This document shows positions 37,482 through 46,011 of a stretch of 64,000 bases of DNA, piece by piece (positions within the stretch are counted from its first letter, which is position 1; every line of letters starts with the position of its first letter). The DNA lies in the NCBI RefSeq assembly GCF_000203935.1, contig NC_008577.1:62001-126000 (forward strand). The letters run 5' to 3'. Made by a program: the position numbers and the translations under genes. This DNA is from Shewanella sp. ANA-3. GTDB lineage: Bacteria > Pseudomonadota > Gammaproteobacteria > Enterobacterales > Shewanellaceae. The notes under the pieces are model-generated. The model saw nothing but the letters and a program-made list of their open reading frames with translations. It searched no databases and was not told where the DNA came from.

Positions 37482-38060
37482 ATGACAAAAAAGATTCTGG
37501 TTGTTTCTGGCCATCCCAAACCCGATAGCCTGTGTGAACATTTAGCCGACACTTACGCCAAGGCTGCGGGCGAGTCGCATTCGGTGCGTCTGTTAAAGCT
37601 CTGCGAGTTGGAATTTGAGCCTAATTTGGCGCACGGATACCATCAAGAACAGCCATTAGAGGCGGATTTGCAAAGCTTTCAGCAGGCTATTCTCTGGGCC
37701 GAGCATCTAGTGATTGTGGTGCCCATTTGGTGGGGCAGCGTACCCGCCAAGTTTAAAGGATTAATTGATCGAACATTTTTACCCGGTTTTGCTTTTCAGT
37801 ATCAGCAGGGGAAAACCTTTCCCAATCGGCTGCTCGAGGGGAGAACCTCACGCATTATCATGACCATGGATACGCCGCCTTGGTATTACAAGTGGTTCCA
37901 GGGCGCGCCCGCCCTAAAGCAATTAGATATCGCGACCTTAGCCTTTAGTGGTTTTAAGCGCACCAAGAGTCAAATGTTGGGGCCAGTGATCAATGCCAAG
38001 GCGCAGCAAGTGCAAAACTGGCAAGCGCAAGTTGAACGGCATGGCAGGTTGGGGCGTTAA
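37482..38060 (+). CDS. NAD(P)H:quinone oxidoreductase, flavodoxin-like fold
   Basis: The 192-residue protein has the flavodoxin-2 pattern: the N-terminal VVSGHPKPDSL phosphate-binding loop and the central VVPIWWGSVPAKFKGLIDRTFLPGFAF, which binds FMN or FAD and the quinone. Members make two-electron reductions of quinones to limit redox cycling. The upstream MerR regulator gene suggests stress induction. Confidence 0.9.
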   Translation: MTKKILVVSGHPKPDSLCEHLADTYAKAAGESHSVRLLKLCELEFEPNLAHGYHQEQPLEADLQSFQQAILWAEHLVIVVPIWWGSVPAKFKGLIDRTFLPGFAFQYQQGKTFPNRLLEGRTSRIIMTMDTPPWYYKWFQGAPALKQLDIATLAFSGFKRTKSQMLGPVINAKAQQVQNWQAQVERHGRLGR

Positions 38061-38075
38061 TCAAAAGGAGCTTAA

Positions 38076-38471
38076 GTGATTAAACAAGTTGGCAATACTC
38101 ATATCCAAGCAAAGCATCTCGCCAGTTGCCACTGTGGCGCCGTGGTGTTGGAGTTATCGCTGCCCAATGGCATTGAAAAGCCAAGGCGCTGTGATTGCTC
38201 TATCTGTCGGCGCAAGGGGGCTATTGTCGGCTCAGTGCCGCTAGAGGGATTGAAGATTATCAAAGGCGAGACCGTATTAAAGTGCTACGAATTTAATACC
38301 AAAACGGCCAAACATTACTTCTGCTCCGTGTGCGGCATTTATACCCATCATCAAAGGCGCTCTAATCCCAATGAATATGGCTATAACCTTGGTTGCCTCG
38401 AAGGCGTTAATCCCTATGAATTAGGCGATGTGCCGGTTTGCGATGGGGTGAATCACCCGGCGGACAGGTAG
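38076..38471 (+). CDS. GFA-family (glutathione-dependent formaldehyde-activating-like) protein
   Basis: A 131-residue zinc-binding protein with the GFA/CENP-V fold. Cysteines for two zinc sites are visible: CHCG near residue 20, CDCSICRRKG at 40-50 and CSVCGIYTHH around residue 86. The start is GTG, with AAGGAGC immediately upstream. The gene begins 15 bp after the quinone reductase, so the MerR-reductase-GFA genes may form a detoxification operon. Confidence 0.88.
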   Translation: MIKQVGNTHIQAKHLASCHCGAVVLELSLPNGIEKPRRCDCSICRRKGAIVGSVPLEGLKIIKGETVLKCYEFNTKTAKHYFCSVCGIYTHHQRRSNPNEYGYNLGCLEGVNPYELGDVPVCDGVNHPADR

Positions 38472-38489
38472 ATTTGATTTGCCCGATAA

Positions 38490-38519
38490 ACAAAAAGCGA
38501 CCCTTGGGTCGCTTTTTGT
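38490..38519. terminator. Bidirectional terminator between the GFA gene and mtnC
   Basis: ACAAAAAGCGACCC and its exact complement form 14-bp arms around a 2-nt spacer between convergent genes, with A and T tracts on either side. Confidence 0.9.
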
Positions 38520-38533
38520 GTGCAGTGCCGATG

Positions 38534-39214
38534 TTAGTCGATCACTAGCTCATCGAAACTGTTAATAGTGCGATAATCGCCGGTGCGTTGTTTGCTGTCG
38601 CGCACCATTTGGCAGGTCATCATGCCTGCGGCTTCGGCGGCTTTAAGCTCTTCAACCACGTCGGACACAAACAGCACTTGCTTAGGGCTTAAGCTGATGG
38701 TGTTGAGTATGTTAGCGTAGGCTTGTTTATCTAATTTGTTACCGGTACGGGTATCAAAATGGCCGCTAAACATTTCGGTTAAATCGCCGCCATCACTGTG
38801 GCTGAACAGCAGTTTTTGGGCTTCAACTGAACCCGAAGAGAAGCTGTAAATACGCAGTTTTTGCGCGCTAAAACGGTTAACCGCTTCGATAAAGTCGGGG
38901 AAGATATGGCCTGTAAATTCGCCATGGGCGTAACCTTGCTTCCAAATCAAACCCTGTAGGGTCTTGAGTGGGGTCGCTTTGCGGTCTTCATGTACCCATT
39001 GCTGCAAAATTTCAGTCACGCGGGCTAAATTGGCATCGGGTTCGAGGGCGATATCTCGGGTGTCGCAGATACAGTTTTCCACCAAGACATTGTGTTGGTT
39101 CTGCGCTAAAAAGTCTGGTAAGGCTTTGACAGAATAGGGGAATAGCACATCTTGGATAAAGGTTAGGTCTGTCGTGGTGCCTGCTGTGTCTACGACTATG
39201 GCTCTGATACCCAT
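38534..39214 (-). CDS. mtnC: Acireductone synthase (enolase-phosphatase E1)
   Basis: MtnC is a HAD-superfamily enzyme of methionine salvage that converts 2,3-diketo-5-methylthiopentyl 1-phosphate to acireductone. The 226-residue protein from ATG 39214 (MGIRAIVVD) carries HAD motif I as DTAGTTTD, differing from the common DxEGTT by Ala for Glu; motif II is in [11 protein letters not shown], motif III the Lys in GNKLDKQAY, motif [12 protein letters not shown]. No other methionine-salvage gene is adjacent. Confidence 0.9.
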   Translation of the reverse strand: MGIRAIVVDTAGTTTDLTFIQDVLFPYSVKALPDFLAQNQHNVLVENCICDTRDIALEPDANLARVTEILQQWVHEDRKATPLKTLQGLIWKQGYAHGEFTGHIFPDFIEAVNRFSAQKLRIYSFSSGSVEAQKLLFSHSDGGDLTEMFSGHFDTRTGNKLDKQAYANILNTISLSPKQVLFVSDVVEELKAAEAAGMMTCQMVRDSKQRTGDYRTINSFDELVID

Positions 39215-39235
39215 AATGTTTTGATACTCCACAAT

Positions 39236-39349
39236 ATGTTGGCTAAAAAATGCAACCCCGATCCTAAGCGTTATTGGGGTAATTGGCTAGTGGATTTCGC
39301 CCTTAGACCGTGGGAGATTGTGCACCATATCACTCAGCTATTCGACTGA
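39236..39349 (+). CDS. Possible 37-residue small protein or gene remnant
   Basis: An open frame begins with ATG 21 bp upstream of the divergent mtnC start and ends at TGA 39347-39349. The translation is tryptophan-rich ([20 protein letters not shown]) with a balanced composition that looks more like real protein than chance. No ribosome-binding site is visible, so it may be the surviving C-terminal part of a lost gene. No family recognised. Confidence 0.35.
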   Translation: MLAKKCNPDPKRYWGNWLVDFALRPWEIVHHITQLFD

Positions 39350-39577
39350 AACTTAATTAAATGAGGAATTTTAGAGGCTTATCTAGTGGATATGGATGAA
39401 ATACTGGATTTAGTGGGGAGAATTATGCTGTTTATGATCCCACAGTTTGTTGCCGGCATAAGACTATGGTCTTAATAGCTAAGGGAAATTTTGGCTGTTA
39501 TTGTAGCTTTACTATCTTTCGACTGAATTTGTTCTCCTTTAGGGTTTTAGGAATGAGGTCGAGCGAGTTCTGCACTG
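39350..39577. other. Intergenic, no gene seen
   Basis: AT-rich DNA with no reading frame of convincing composition. A promoter for the downstream membrane-protein gene probably lies here, but I cannot place it confidently. Confidence 0.4.
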
Positions 39578-40012
39578 ATGAGACTGTTTATGAAATATTT
39601 ACCCGCATTTGGCTTAGGTATTCTGTTGGCGGTATTAAGCTTTGTGAGTTTCGCGCTGGTTGCTACGGCGGGCTACATGTACGCCTTGCTCGGAAGTGTC
39701 GATAACCTCAGCCACACTAGCCCAGTTTATCTGGGGTTAGGTGCCCATGATGCGGGCTTATTATTGCTGCTCTCTGGGCTGATGTTATTTAGTTATCAGC
39801 GGCTTTTTCCTCGATTGCCATTCGATTGGTATGCAGCGGTGGCGATGCAATTACCCTTAGGTTCCTTAGTGCTGTGGGCGGATGGGGTTTCCTTTAGTCT
39901 TACTGATTTTTATGGCTTAGCCAGAGCCTTAACCCTATTTAGCGCCACCTTTGGAGTGCTGATTATTTTTGGCTTATTGCAGCGCCGTAGCCGCAGGCTT
40001 GCTCGGGCTTAA
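39578..40012 (+). CDS. Membrane protein of unknown function (144 aa)
   Basis: Four hydrophobic segments (about residues 9-33, 55-72, 83-101 and 110-130) and a basic C-terminal tail predict a four-helix inner-membrane protein. No family is recognised. Translation could start at ATG 39578 or at ATG 39590, four codons later. Neighbours give no hint of function. Confidence 0.7.
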   Translation: MRLFMKYLPAFGLGILLAVLSFVSFALVATAGYMYALLGSVDNLSHTSPVYLGLGAHDAGLLLLLSGLMLFSYQRLFPRLPFDWYAAVAMQLPLGSLVLWADGVSFSLTDFYGLARALTLFSATFGVLIIFGLLQRRSRRLARA

Positions 40013-40104
40013 TCGGTCATTTGTTGGCCTTAAACTGGCCTTGCTGAAATAAAATCCGTAAAATCATTGGCCTAAATGGATTTGAGTCGTAAGAGTAGGA
40101 GCCA

Positions 40105-41118
40105 ATGAGTTCGATTGAATTTGATATTCCCGAAGATCACCGTATTCCCTTTCAGAAGTATTACAAACAAAAAATCGCCCCTAAATGCGCCCCGTTTGAA
40201 GCAAAGCGTGAAGGCGTGAACCAAAGGCGGCGTGAAAATGCCAAGTTCACCACCCCAATCTACTACATATGCATCACGGTGATTTTGGGTGCCTTCGCTG
40301 GGCTGCTCGGGGTGCAGTTTATGCTGGTGCCTATGGATTATTTTGTGCCTTTGATGATTGGCGCGTTTCTGCCGACTCCCGTGATAGCGTTAGTGGCGAT
40401 TGCCTCGGGAAAGGAAAGCAATGAACTCTATAATGCCGCCTTTGAAAAACTCTATCCCATTAGTCTCAAGTACTTTGGCAATGATTATGCGTTAACGAGG
40501 GAGCCTAAGGTGGACTTCTCAACCTTCCTTGAGTTGGGGTTGCTGCCTAAAACCGATAAACAGTATGCACAAAATTGCCTTAAGGGAACCTATAACAAGG
40601 TGCCGTTCCAGTTTTATGAGGTCGATGCTTACAACACTAAATCGAACAATAACGGCTCGGTTGAGCGAGAGACCATCTTCAATGGTGTGCTACTGGTGTG
40701 CAATATTCCTAAGCGATTCAACGGTACGACCTTGTTAGTCACGGATAAGGGCAGTTTAAAAAATCGTATTGAGGGGTTTAAGACAAAGCTGTCGCGGGTC
40801 AAGCTTGAGGATGTACGTTTCGAGCGTTGTTTTGAGGTGTATAGCAGCGACCAAGTTGAGGCGCGCTACTTACTCAATCCCTTGATGATGGAAAATCTCT
40901 TGGCTCTGGGCCGCGAGTTAAATGCCGAGGTTGAAGCCTGTTTCTATCAAAAACAATTGTTGATTAAGATCCCGACAAAACACCATTTCTTTATCAATCA
41001 ACTCGATTTAGATCGCCCCATCGATTTTAAGCTCAATATCGAGCGGATGTTTACCGAGTTAGGTTATACCTTCTCGATCATCGATACCTTAAGACTCGAT
41101 AAACATACCGGGTTATAG
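40105..41118 (+). CDS. DUF3137 family membrane protein
   Basis: A 337-residue protein with a soluble N-terminal helix region, two membrane helices (about residues 50-75 and 78-98), and a large cytoplasmic domain. The EVDAYNTKS...TIFNGVLLVCNIPKRFNG segment and the SSDQVEARYLLNPLMMENLLAL motif match DUF3137. In this family the domain is of unknown function. AGGAGCCA precedes the ATG. Confidence 0.82.
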   Translation: MSSIEFDIPEDHRIPFQKYYKQKIAPKCAPFEAKREGVNQRRRENAKFTTPIYYICITVILGAFAGLLGVQFMLVPMDYFVPLMIGAFLPTPVIALVAIASGKESNELYNAAFEKLYPISLKYFGNDYALTREPKVDFSTFLELGLLPKTDKQYAQNCLKGTYNKVPFQFYEVDAYNTKSNNNGSVERETIFNGVLLVCNIPKRFNGTTLLVTDKGSLKNRIEGFKTKLSRVKLEDVRFERCFEVYSSDQVEARYLLNPLMMENLLALGRELNAEVEACFYQKQLLIKIPTKHHFFINQLDLDRPIDFKLNIERMFTELGYTFSIIDTLRLDKHTGL

Positions 41119-41360
41119 CGACAGTCGCCTCAATTGCAGCCACAGAATGTAGCTGCTCTATGCGACAGCTTAAAACATGACTTTTGGCACTTATGGGTGA
41201 CTCCCCGTGCTCGTTAATATCAAGCTTCAAACTTTGATGGAGCTTGATGATGAACACGATTTTCACCCTGTCGCAATTTGTGCATATTACCGCGGGCGCA
41301 CTGGCATTAGTGTTATTTTGGATGCCTGCCATGTCTCGTCCTAAGATAGGTTGACAGTTT

Positions 41361-42164
41361 TTAGGCCAGCTCCAGTAGCTGGCCTTTTCTATTGTGCGCC
41401 TGATTAGGGGAGTCCATATTCAAACTCAGATGCGGTCTCATATTGTTGTATATTGCTATCGATTCTCTAACAAGTATCTTCAGCTCCGCAAATGTCCTAC
41501 ATCGGTGCAGTAAAAACTCCTGCTTCAGTATGCCATTCACTCTTTCTGCTAATGCATTTTGGTAGCAATCATAACCATCCGTCATTGACGGCTGGATTTG
41601 GCTCGCCTGAAGCGCATTCTGATAAACGGCTGAGCAGTACTGTAAGCCTCTGTCTGAGTGATGCACCGCGTTGCCGATATAGCGCTTATCTTTGATGGCC
41701 ATTTTTAACGCTTTCACCACACTCTCGGCTTTCATGTCTTTACTCACGTGATGACCGACTATCTTACGAGAACTGGCATCGGTGACCAGTGACAGGTAGT
41801 GCACACCTTGGTCTGACTCAATATAGGTGATATCACTGACCAGTACATGCCCTGCATCATGCAGTCCTTCCTCTTTCAGCAGATTAGGATGCTTCTTCAT
41901 CCAGTGTTTGCTGAACGTGGTTTTTGTGTAGCTTTTCTTCGGTTTAACCAGTAAACCTTCACTTCTCAAATAGGTAAAGAACCCATCTCGCCCGAGTTTA
42001 ATATCGTGCTCAACCAGCTTGGATTTTATCAACGTGTAGAGCTTACGGGCCCCTAACCTTGGCATATATTTACGCCAGTACTGGACCCAGTCTTTGATGA
42101 CCGATAGCTCAGCTCTACGACTTTCCATTCGAGCAACTGCCTGATAAATACCTTGCCTAGACAT
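41361..42164 (-). CDS. IS3-family transposase OrfB (DDE integrase domain)
   Basis: The 267-residue frame from its first ATG contains the HTH_21-like N-terminal region and an rve integrase core. The catalytic triad is Asp111 (SDITYIE), Asp171 (HSDRGLQY) and Glu207 (NALAERVNG), with 35 residues between the second Asp and Glu, the D(35)E spacing of IS3 elements. Translation of the active OrfAB fusion is expected by -1 frameshifting; the frame is open upstream of the ATG back to the slip site. Confidence 0.95.
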   Translation of the reverse strand: MSRQGIYQAVARMESRRAELSVIKDWVQYWRKYMPRLGARKLYTLIKSKLVEHDIKLGRDGFFTYLRSEGLLVKPKKSYTKTTFSKHWMKKHPNLLKEEGLHDAGHVLVSDITYIESDQGVHYLSLVTDASSRKIVGHHVSKDMKAESVVKALKMAIKDKRYIGNAVHHSDRGLQYCSAVYQNALQASQIQPSMTDGYDCYQNALAERVNGILKQEFLLHRCRTFAELKILVRESIAIYNNMRPHLSLNMDSPNQAHNRKGQLLELA

Positions 42165-42193
42165 ACCCGCAGCACGACATGCGGCAGCGAGGG

Positions 42194-42589
42194 TTATTTC
42201 GCCGTTGCTTTTTGCTTGCCAGACGTACCGGATAAGTACTTTTTTCTGAGGCCTGCTCCATATTCATTGTCCATGATATCAACCATGCCATTGAGGATTT
42301 TGTTACGCAGTTTCTCTTCTGCTAACTCACGTTCAAGGCGCTTGATCGTTTCGGCAGGGGTTTCTTTTGACTTAGACATTAGGGGATGCTGAAAAGGTTT
42401 CGACCAATCGAGTCTACCATGTTTTCTAAGCCAAACGAGTACCGTTGAACGGCCTTGAATACCAAAATGGGCTTGGGCTTGTTTGTACGTCATTTCGCCT
42501 TTTTCAACACGCTCTACAACGCCTAATTTAAAGGCTAAGGTGTAATCTCGTTGTGTGCGCTTACGGCTTGAGTTAATTAATGTTGTCAT
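42194..42589 (-). CDS. IS3-family transposase OrfA
   Basis: A 131-residue protein with a helix-turn-helix (YTLAFKLGVVERVEKGEMTYKQAQAHFGIQGRSTVLVWLRKHG, described by its ends here as residues about 16-58) and a C-terminal leucine-zipper-like helix (ETIKRLERELAEEKLRNKIL). OrfA binds the terminal repeats and limits transposition. The frame stops 14 bp after the probable slip site. Confidence 0.93.
   Translation of the reverse strand: MTTLINSSRKRTQRDYTLAFKLGVVERVEKGEMTYKQAQAHFGIQGRSTVLVWLRKHGRLDWSKPFQHPLMSKSKETPAETIKRLERELAEEKLRNKILNGMVDIMDNEYGAGLRKKYLSGTSGKQKATAK
42208..42214 (-). promoter_or_regulatory. Programmed -1 frameshift site of the IS element
   Basis: On the minus strand the sequence CAAAAAG is read CAA AAA G by OrfA. 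Slipping back one base continues as AGC AAC GGC GAA in the OrfB frame, giving SNGEITLAAACRAAGMSRQG with no stop. A-rich heptamers at this position are the usual frameshift signals of IS3 elements. Confidence 0.8.
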
Positions 42590-43370
42590 AAAGAAATCCT
42601 CTTTATGTCAACGTATTTCAGGACGGGACACCATGCTGAAAAAAGGCAGCGCGAACCATAGTCGTTTTGGCCGTTATTATGTTTATGCCATGTACACAGT
42701 GGCGGCGACGGGCGTGGCGATGGCAACGACGGGCCTCATTGATCCGCTCGCGGTGATTAAACAGCCTGCGGCCAGCGCCGATGCTTTAGCAGCGCAGATT
42801 ACGGATCGTAAAAATGCTTGGATATTTCTCATCTATATCAGCCTATTAACCCTCGTAACCGTTAGGCATGGCGTGTTGGTTCTGCGTTACAAGGCGCAGC
42901 GTCAGCAATTAAAATCGCCTCTGCATTTGTCGTTAATGCTGAGCTTGACGTTACTTGGCCCTGTGATGGCGATATGGGGATACCAAGAAAAGCAGATCCT
43001 CGCGATGATTTTCGGCCTGTTAGGCACTACGGTTGGGGCGGGATTCCTGCATTATAGCGTTAAGGCGACTTTGACCAAATTAGAATGGTGGATTGAGCAT
43101 TTAGGCGCCATGATTGGCTCGGGTATCGCCTGTTACACCGCCTTTTTCGCCTTTGGGGGCAGCCGTTTGTTTATCGACCATGGCAATTTGCGTCTGCTGT
43201 CGTGGACACTGCCAGGTGTTATCGGTTTTGTGGTGATCCGCTATTTAAGCGGCAAGTATCAGCGTCGTTTTGCGGATTAACCTGAAACGTAAAAGCATAG
43301 GGAGCCGTAAAAAGACAGGGGCCGCCTAAGCTGCCCCTATATTGAGATGATTTGAGTGGTTTTACCCGAG

Positions 43371-45266
43371 TTACACCTTGGTCTCGGCGGCGGCATTGGC
43401 CGCCTTAGCGGATTCGAGCCACAGATCCATCTTTTGCTCCAATAAATCTAAGGGCAAGGCGCCATTTTCAAGCAGCCTGTCGTGGAAGACTTTAATATCA
43501 AACTTATCGCCCAAGGCTTTTTTGGCCTTAGTGCGCAATTCGATAATTTTCAGCTCGCCCAGCTTGTAACCTAAGGCTTGCCCCGGCCAAACCACATAGC
43601 GCTCGATTTCGCCCGTGGCTTCAGATAGGTGTATTCCCTCAGTCGCCACTGCATAATCAATGGCTTTCTCACGGCTCCAATCCTTGGCATGCATACCCGT
43701 ATCGACCACTAAGCGCACCGCGCGGTGTAACTCAGACTGCAAGCGGCCAAGGTCATTAATCGGATTATCCTGATACATGCCCATCTCGGCGGCTAAGCGC
43801 TCTGCATACAGCGCCCAACCTTCTCCCGCGGCATTAGAGTAAAAAATGGTACTCAGCAGCGGCAAGGTATCCGACAGACCGATGAGCGTCTGTAGATGAT
43901 GGCCGGGATTGGTCTCGTGGTAGGTTAAGGTTTGCAGCGAATAGGAGGGCAGCGCCGCCATATCGTACAGGCTTATCCAGAAGGTGCCCTTACGCGAACC
44001 ATCTTGAGAAGGCGCATCGTAAAATGCACCGCTGGTTGCGGCGGCGCGACTGTCTGGCACGGCTTCAACCGCAACCTCTTGATTCGGTAACAGCCCAAAC
44101 CACAACGGTAATTTGGCGTTCACTTTCGTCAGATAGCCGTGAATATCCGTCATTAATTGCTGTTTACCCTCGGCGGTGTTGGGGTAGATGTATTTAGGAT
44201 CCTTAAGCAATCGCTGCATGCGCTCGCCAACTGTGCCTTTGCGGTAACCCACTTGTTTGAGTAACACATCCATCTCGGTGGTAATGCGGGCAACTTCGTC
44301 TAATCCAAGTTGGTGGATCTCATCTGGGGTCATCTCCGAATTGGCGAGGTGCTTAATCATCGCCTTGTAGAGTTTAGCGCCTTGAGGTTGGTGTCCGAGT
44401 CCCGCCACATGGGTGGCCTTGAGGCGCACGGCTTGCAGTGCGGAAATCAACTGGCGCGTCGCAGGGTAATATTTGGTCTCCACCAGTTCGGCGGCTGAGT
44501 TCACCAACGCCTCACTTTCTGGTACTTGGGCGGCGGTTAATTTGGCTTTAAAACTGCTGACCAAGGGATGTTCATTAGCATGGTGCACTAATTGTTGCTG
44601 CAACACGGCTATAGTCTTATCGATAATAAAATCGGGTGGGATCACGCCCATTTGCACGTCTTGATCTAGCTTATCGATAACTGTGCCCATGGCGGCAGGA
44701 TACATGGTTAAGCGGTTGAGATAGGCCTTAGCTTGCTCAGGGGTGGTGACCGCAAACTTATCTTCCATATACCCCGGAAATTCAACATGCAATCCAGATA
44801 AGTGGTTGACAACATATGGTAAAAACCAAACACCGTATTCACCGAGCATAGTGCCATAGGCCACGGTTTCGGCTGGCAGCAGGGCGCCAGCGATTTCAGA
44901 TTTTATCGAGCCTAAACTCACTTGCTCCGAGGCGCTAAGCTGGCTGGCATCGATAGCATTGAGTTCAGTTAATATGGCCTTAAGCGCTTTACGGCGATGA
45001 TTTTCCCCCGATGGGCTGTAATCGGTCAGCTTAGAGAGTACATCCTTGCCTGCTTCATCCTCGGCCACGCCATAATAGGTGGCGATTTCGGGTCTAAGGG
45101 CAAAATAACGCTGGGTGATTGGCGCGAGTTGTTGCTTAAGGCTCAATACTTGGACGGCCTTTTCGGCCTTGGCCTGCTCAGCGGTTTGATTGGTCTGTGT
45201 TGGGTTTGGATCGCTACAGCCCGTTGCTAACATGGCCAGCATTAAAGCATTTATTATTCTTTTCAT
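43371..45266 (-). CDS. DUF885-family metallopeptidase-like lipoprotein
   Basis: From ATG 45266 the 631-residue product begins with a lipoprotein signal (MKRIINALMLAMLATGC, lipobox LATGC). The zinc-binding motif HETNPGHHLQ lies around residue 460, with a downstream glutamate in GEGWALYAERLA, as in DUF885 proteins related to M32 carboxypeptidases. It is probably a periplasmic or outer-membrane-anchored peptidase. It stands alone with a possible terminator hairpin downstream around 43318-43338. Confidence 0.88.
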   Translation of the reverse strand: MKRIINALMLAMLATGCSDPNPTQTNQTAEQAKAEKAVQVLSLKQQLAPITQRYFALRPEIATYYGVAEDEAGKDVLSKLTDYSPSGENHRRKALKAILTELNAIDASQLSASEQVSLGSIKSEIAGALLPAETVAYGTMLGEYGVWFLPYVVNHLSGLHVEFPGYMEDKFAVTTPEQAKAYLNRLTMYPAAMGTVIDKLDQDVQMGVIPPDFIIDKTIAVLQQQLVHHANEHPLVSSFKAKLTAAQVPESEALVNSAAELVETKYYPATRQLISALQAVRLKATHVAGLGHQPQGAKLYKAMIKHLANSEMTPDEIHQLGLDEVARITTEMDVLLKQVGYRKGTVGERMQRLLKDPKYIYPNTAEGKQQLMTDIHGYLTKVNAKLPLWFGLLPNQEVAVEAVPDSRAAATSGAFYDAPSQDGSRKGTFWISLYDMAALPSYSLQTLTYHETNPGHHLQTLIGLSDTLPLLSTIFYSNAAGEGWALYAERLAAEMGMYQDNPINDLGRLQSELHRAVRLVVDTGMHAKDWSREKAIDYAVATEGIHLSEATGEIERYVVWPGQALGYKLGELKIIELRTKAKKALGDKFDIKVFHDRLLENGALPLDLLEQKMDLWLESAKAANAAAETKV

Positions 45267-45488
45267 CGGGTTACTCATACAAAGACATTGAGGCAAATCC
45301 GTTATCGAACAGACCCCTCAAGCGTTAAACCGTGTTTAGTGTGATCAAGCTCAAATTTGAACGGTTATCCTAGCAGTTTATTGCATCTAAACCGCAAGAA
45401 TTTTGTTACTCGTTTTAGTGAGTGCTTTGGATTGACTCATGCTTGTAAATTTTTGGGCTTAGCCAGTAATTCGCCAACTGCTATTTAG

Positions 45489-45530
45489 TTGACATAGTCA
45501 ATCAATCTCGATATTGTTGATAATGTCAAC
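45489..45530 (+). promoter_or_regulatory. Promoter with two MarR-type operators
   Basis: TTGAC-ATA-GTCAA (45489-45501) and GTTGA-TAATG-TCAAC (45516-45530) are two dyads before the MarR gene; TAGTTGACAT (45486-45495) and ATGTCAACTA (45523-45532) also pair as a larger inverted repeat. A -35 TTGACA (45489) with a 17-bp spacer to TATTGT (45512) lies within them, so repressor binding would block transcription. The layout predicts autoregulation. Confidence 0.75.
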
Positions 45531-45547
45531 TATCTCGAGATGTCATT

Positions 45548-45976
45548 ATGTCTGCTATTTCCCTCGGTGAAACCTTGCACAGATTAGTGCATGCCTACAA
45601 AAAACAGCTGCGTGCGGATATTGCTGCGCAGCAGATTGAATTACCTGTCACCCATATTCGGGCGCTCAAGGGGATTTGCCGTCATCCCGAGGCCACGGCG
45701 CAATCTATTGCCCTACGCATGCAACGGGATAAAGCTCAAATTACGCGGGTGCTCAATGAGCTACAGCAGGCTGGTTATATCCTAAAAGTCGATAATCCTA
45801 AGGATGGCCGTAGCCAGTTATTGAGACCGACGGCGCAGGGTGAGCAGTTGATGACGCAAATTATTGCCGCCGAAAAAGCCACCGTTGCCCATATGACCCA
45901 AGCACTCGATCAGGATGAAATTGCGGTGTTTATCCGTATTGCCAACCAGATCAGCGATAGTGTGGCGGAAAGCTAA
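45548..45976 (+). CDS. MarR-family transcriptional regulator
   Basis: A 142-residue winged-helix regulator: dimerisation helices at both ends, DNA-recognition helix in ATAQSIALRMQRDKAQITRVLNELQQAGYI, and the wing KVDNPKDGRSQLLRPTAQG. It probably senses a small ligand or oxidation and represses itself and the SIP gene 36 bp downstream through the two operators just upstream. Confidence 0.92.
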   Translation: MSAISLGETLHRLVHAYKKQLRADIAAQQIELPVTHIRALKGICRHPEATAQSIALRMQRDKAQITRVLNELQQAGYILKVDNPKDGRSQLLRPTAQGEQLMTQIIAAEKATVAHMTQALDQDEIAVFIRIANQISDSVAES

Positions 45977-46011
45977 CCATTGAGTGCCATTTATCTTTTT
46001 GGAGTTTAAGT

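Larger units (their letters stand above)
41332..42630 (-). mobile_element. Complete IS3-family insertion sequence (IS150-like), 1299 bp
   Basis: The terminal inverted repeats are TGTCTCGTCCTAAGATAGG (left, 41332) and, read on the minus strand, TGTCCCGTCCTGAAATACG (right, 42630); both continue with TTGACA. The element starts with TG and ends with CA, as IS3 members do. The direct repeat CCA flanks it (41329-41331 and 42631-42633), matching the 3-bp target duplication of this family. It encodes OrfA and OrfB on the minus strand with a frameshift site between them. It appears intact and possibly active. Confidence 0.96.
41247..43280 (+). pseudogene. DUF2306-like membrane protein gene interrupted by an IS element
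   Basis: Removing 41332-42630 and one copy of the CCA duplication rejoins the frame exactly: 41247-41331 plus 42634-43280 gives a 243-codon gene. The N-terminal piece (MMNTIFTLSQFVHITAG) ends at a TGA inside the element, 23 bp past its left end. The C-terminal piece continues with LKKGSANHSRFGRYYVYAMY and has about six more membrane helices. The pattern of a histidine in helix 1 and HSRFGRYY resembles DUF2306. The downstream part may still be made from ATG 42633. Confidence 0.87.

Noticed and set aside
42555..43280. Independent membrane-protein gene starting inside the IS
   Set aside because: The first 26 codons belong to the element's terminal sequence; the frame fits exactly with the left-hand fragment once the IS is removed.
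43318..43338. Terminator after the DUF885 gene
   Set aside because: AGGGGC/GCCCCT arms are short with a large loop and no T run on the relevant strand; kept only as a note.
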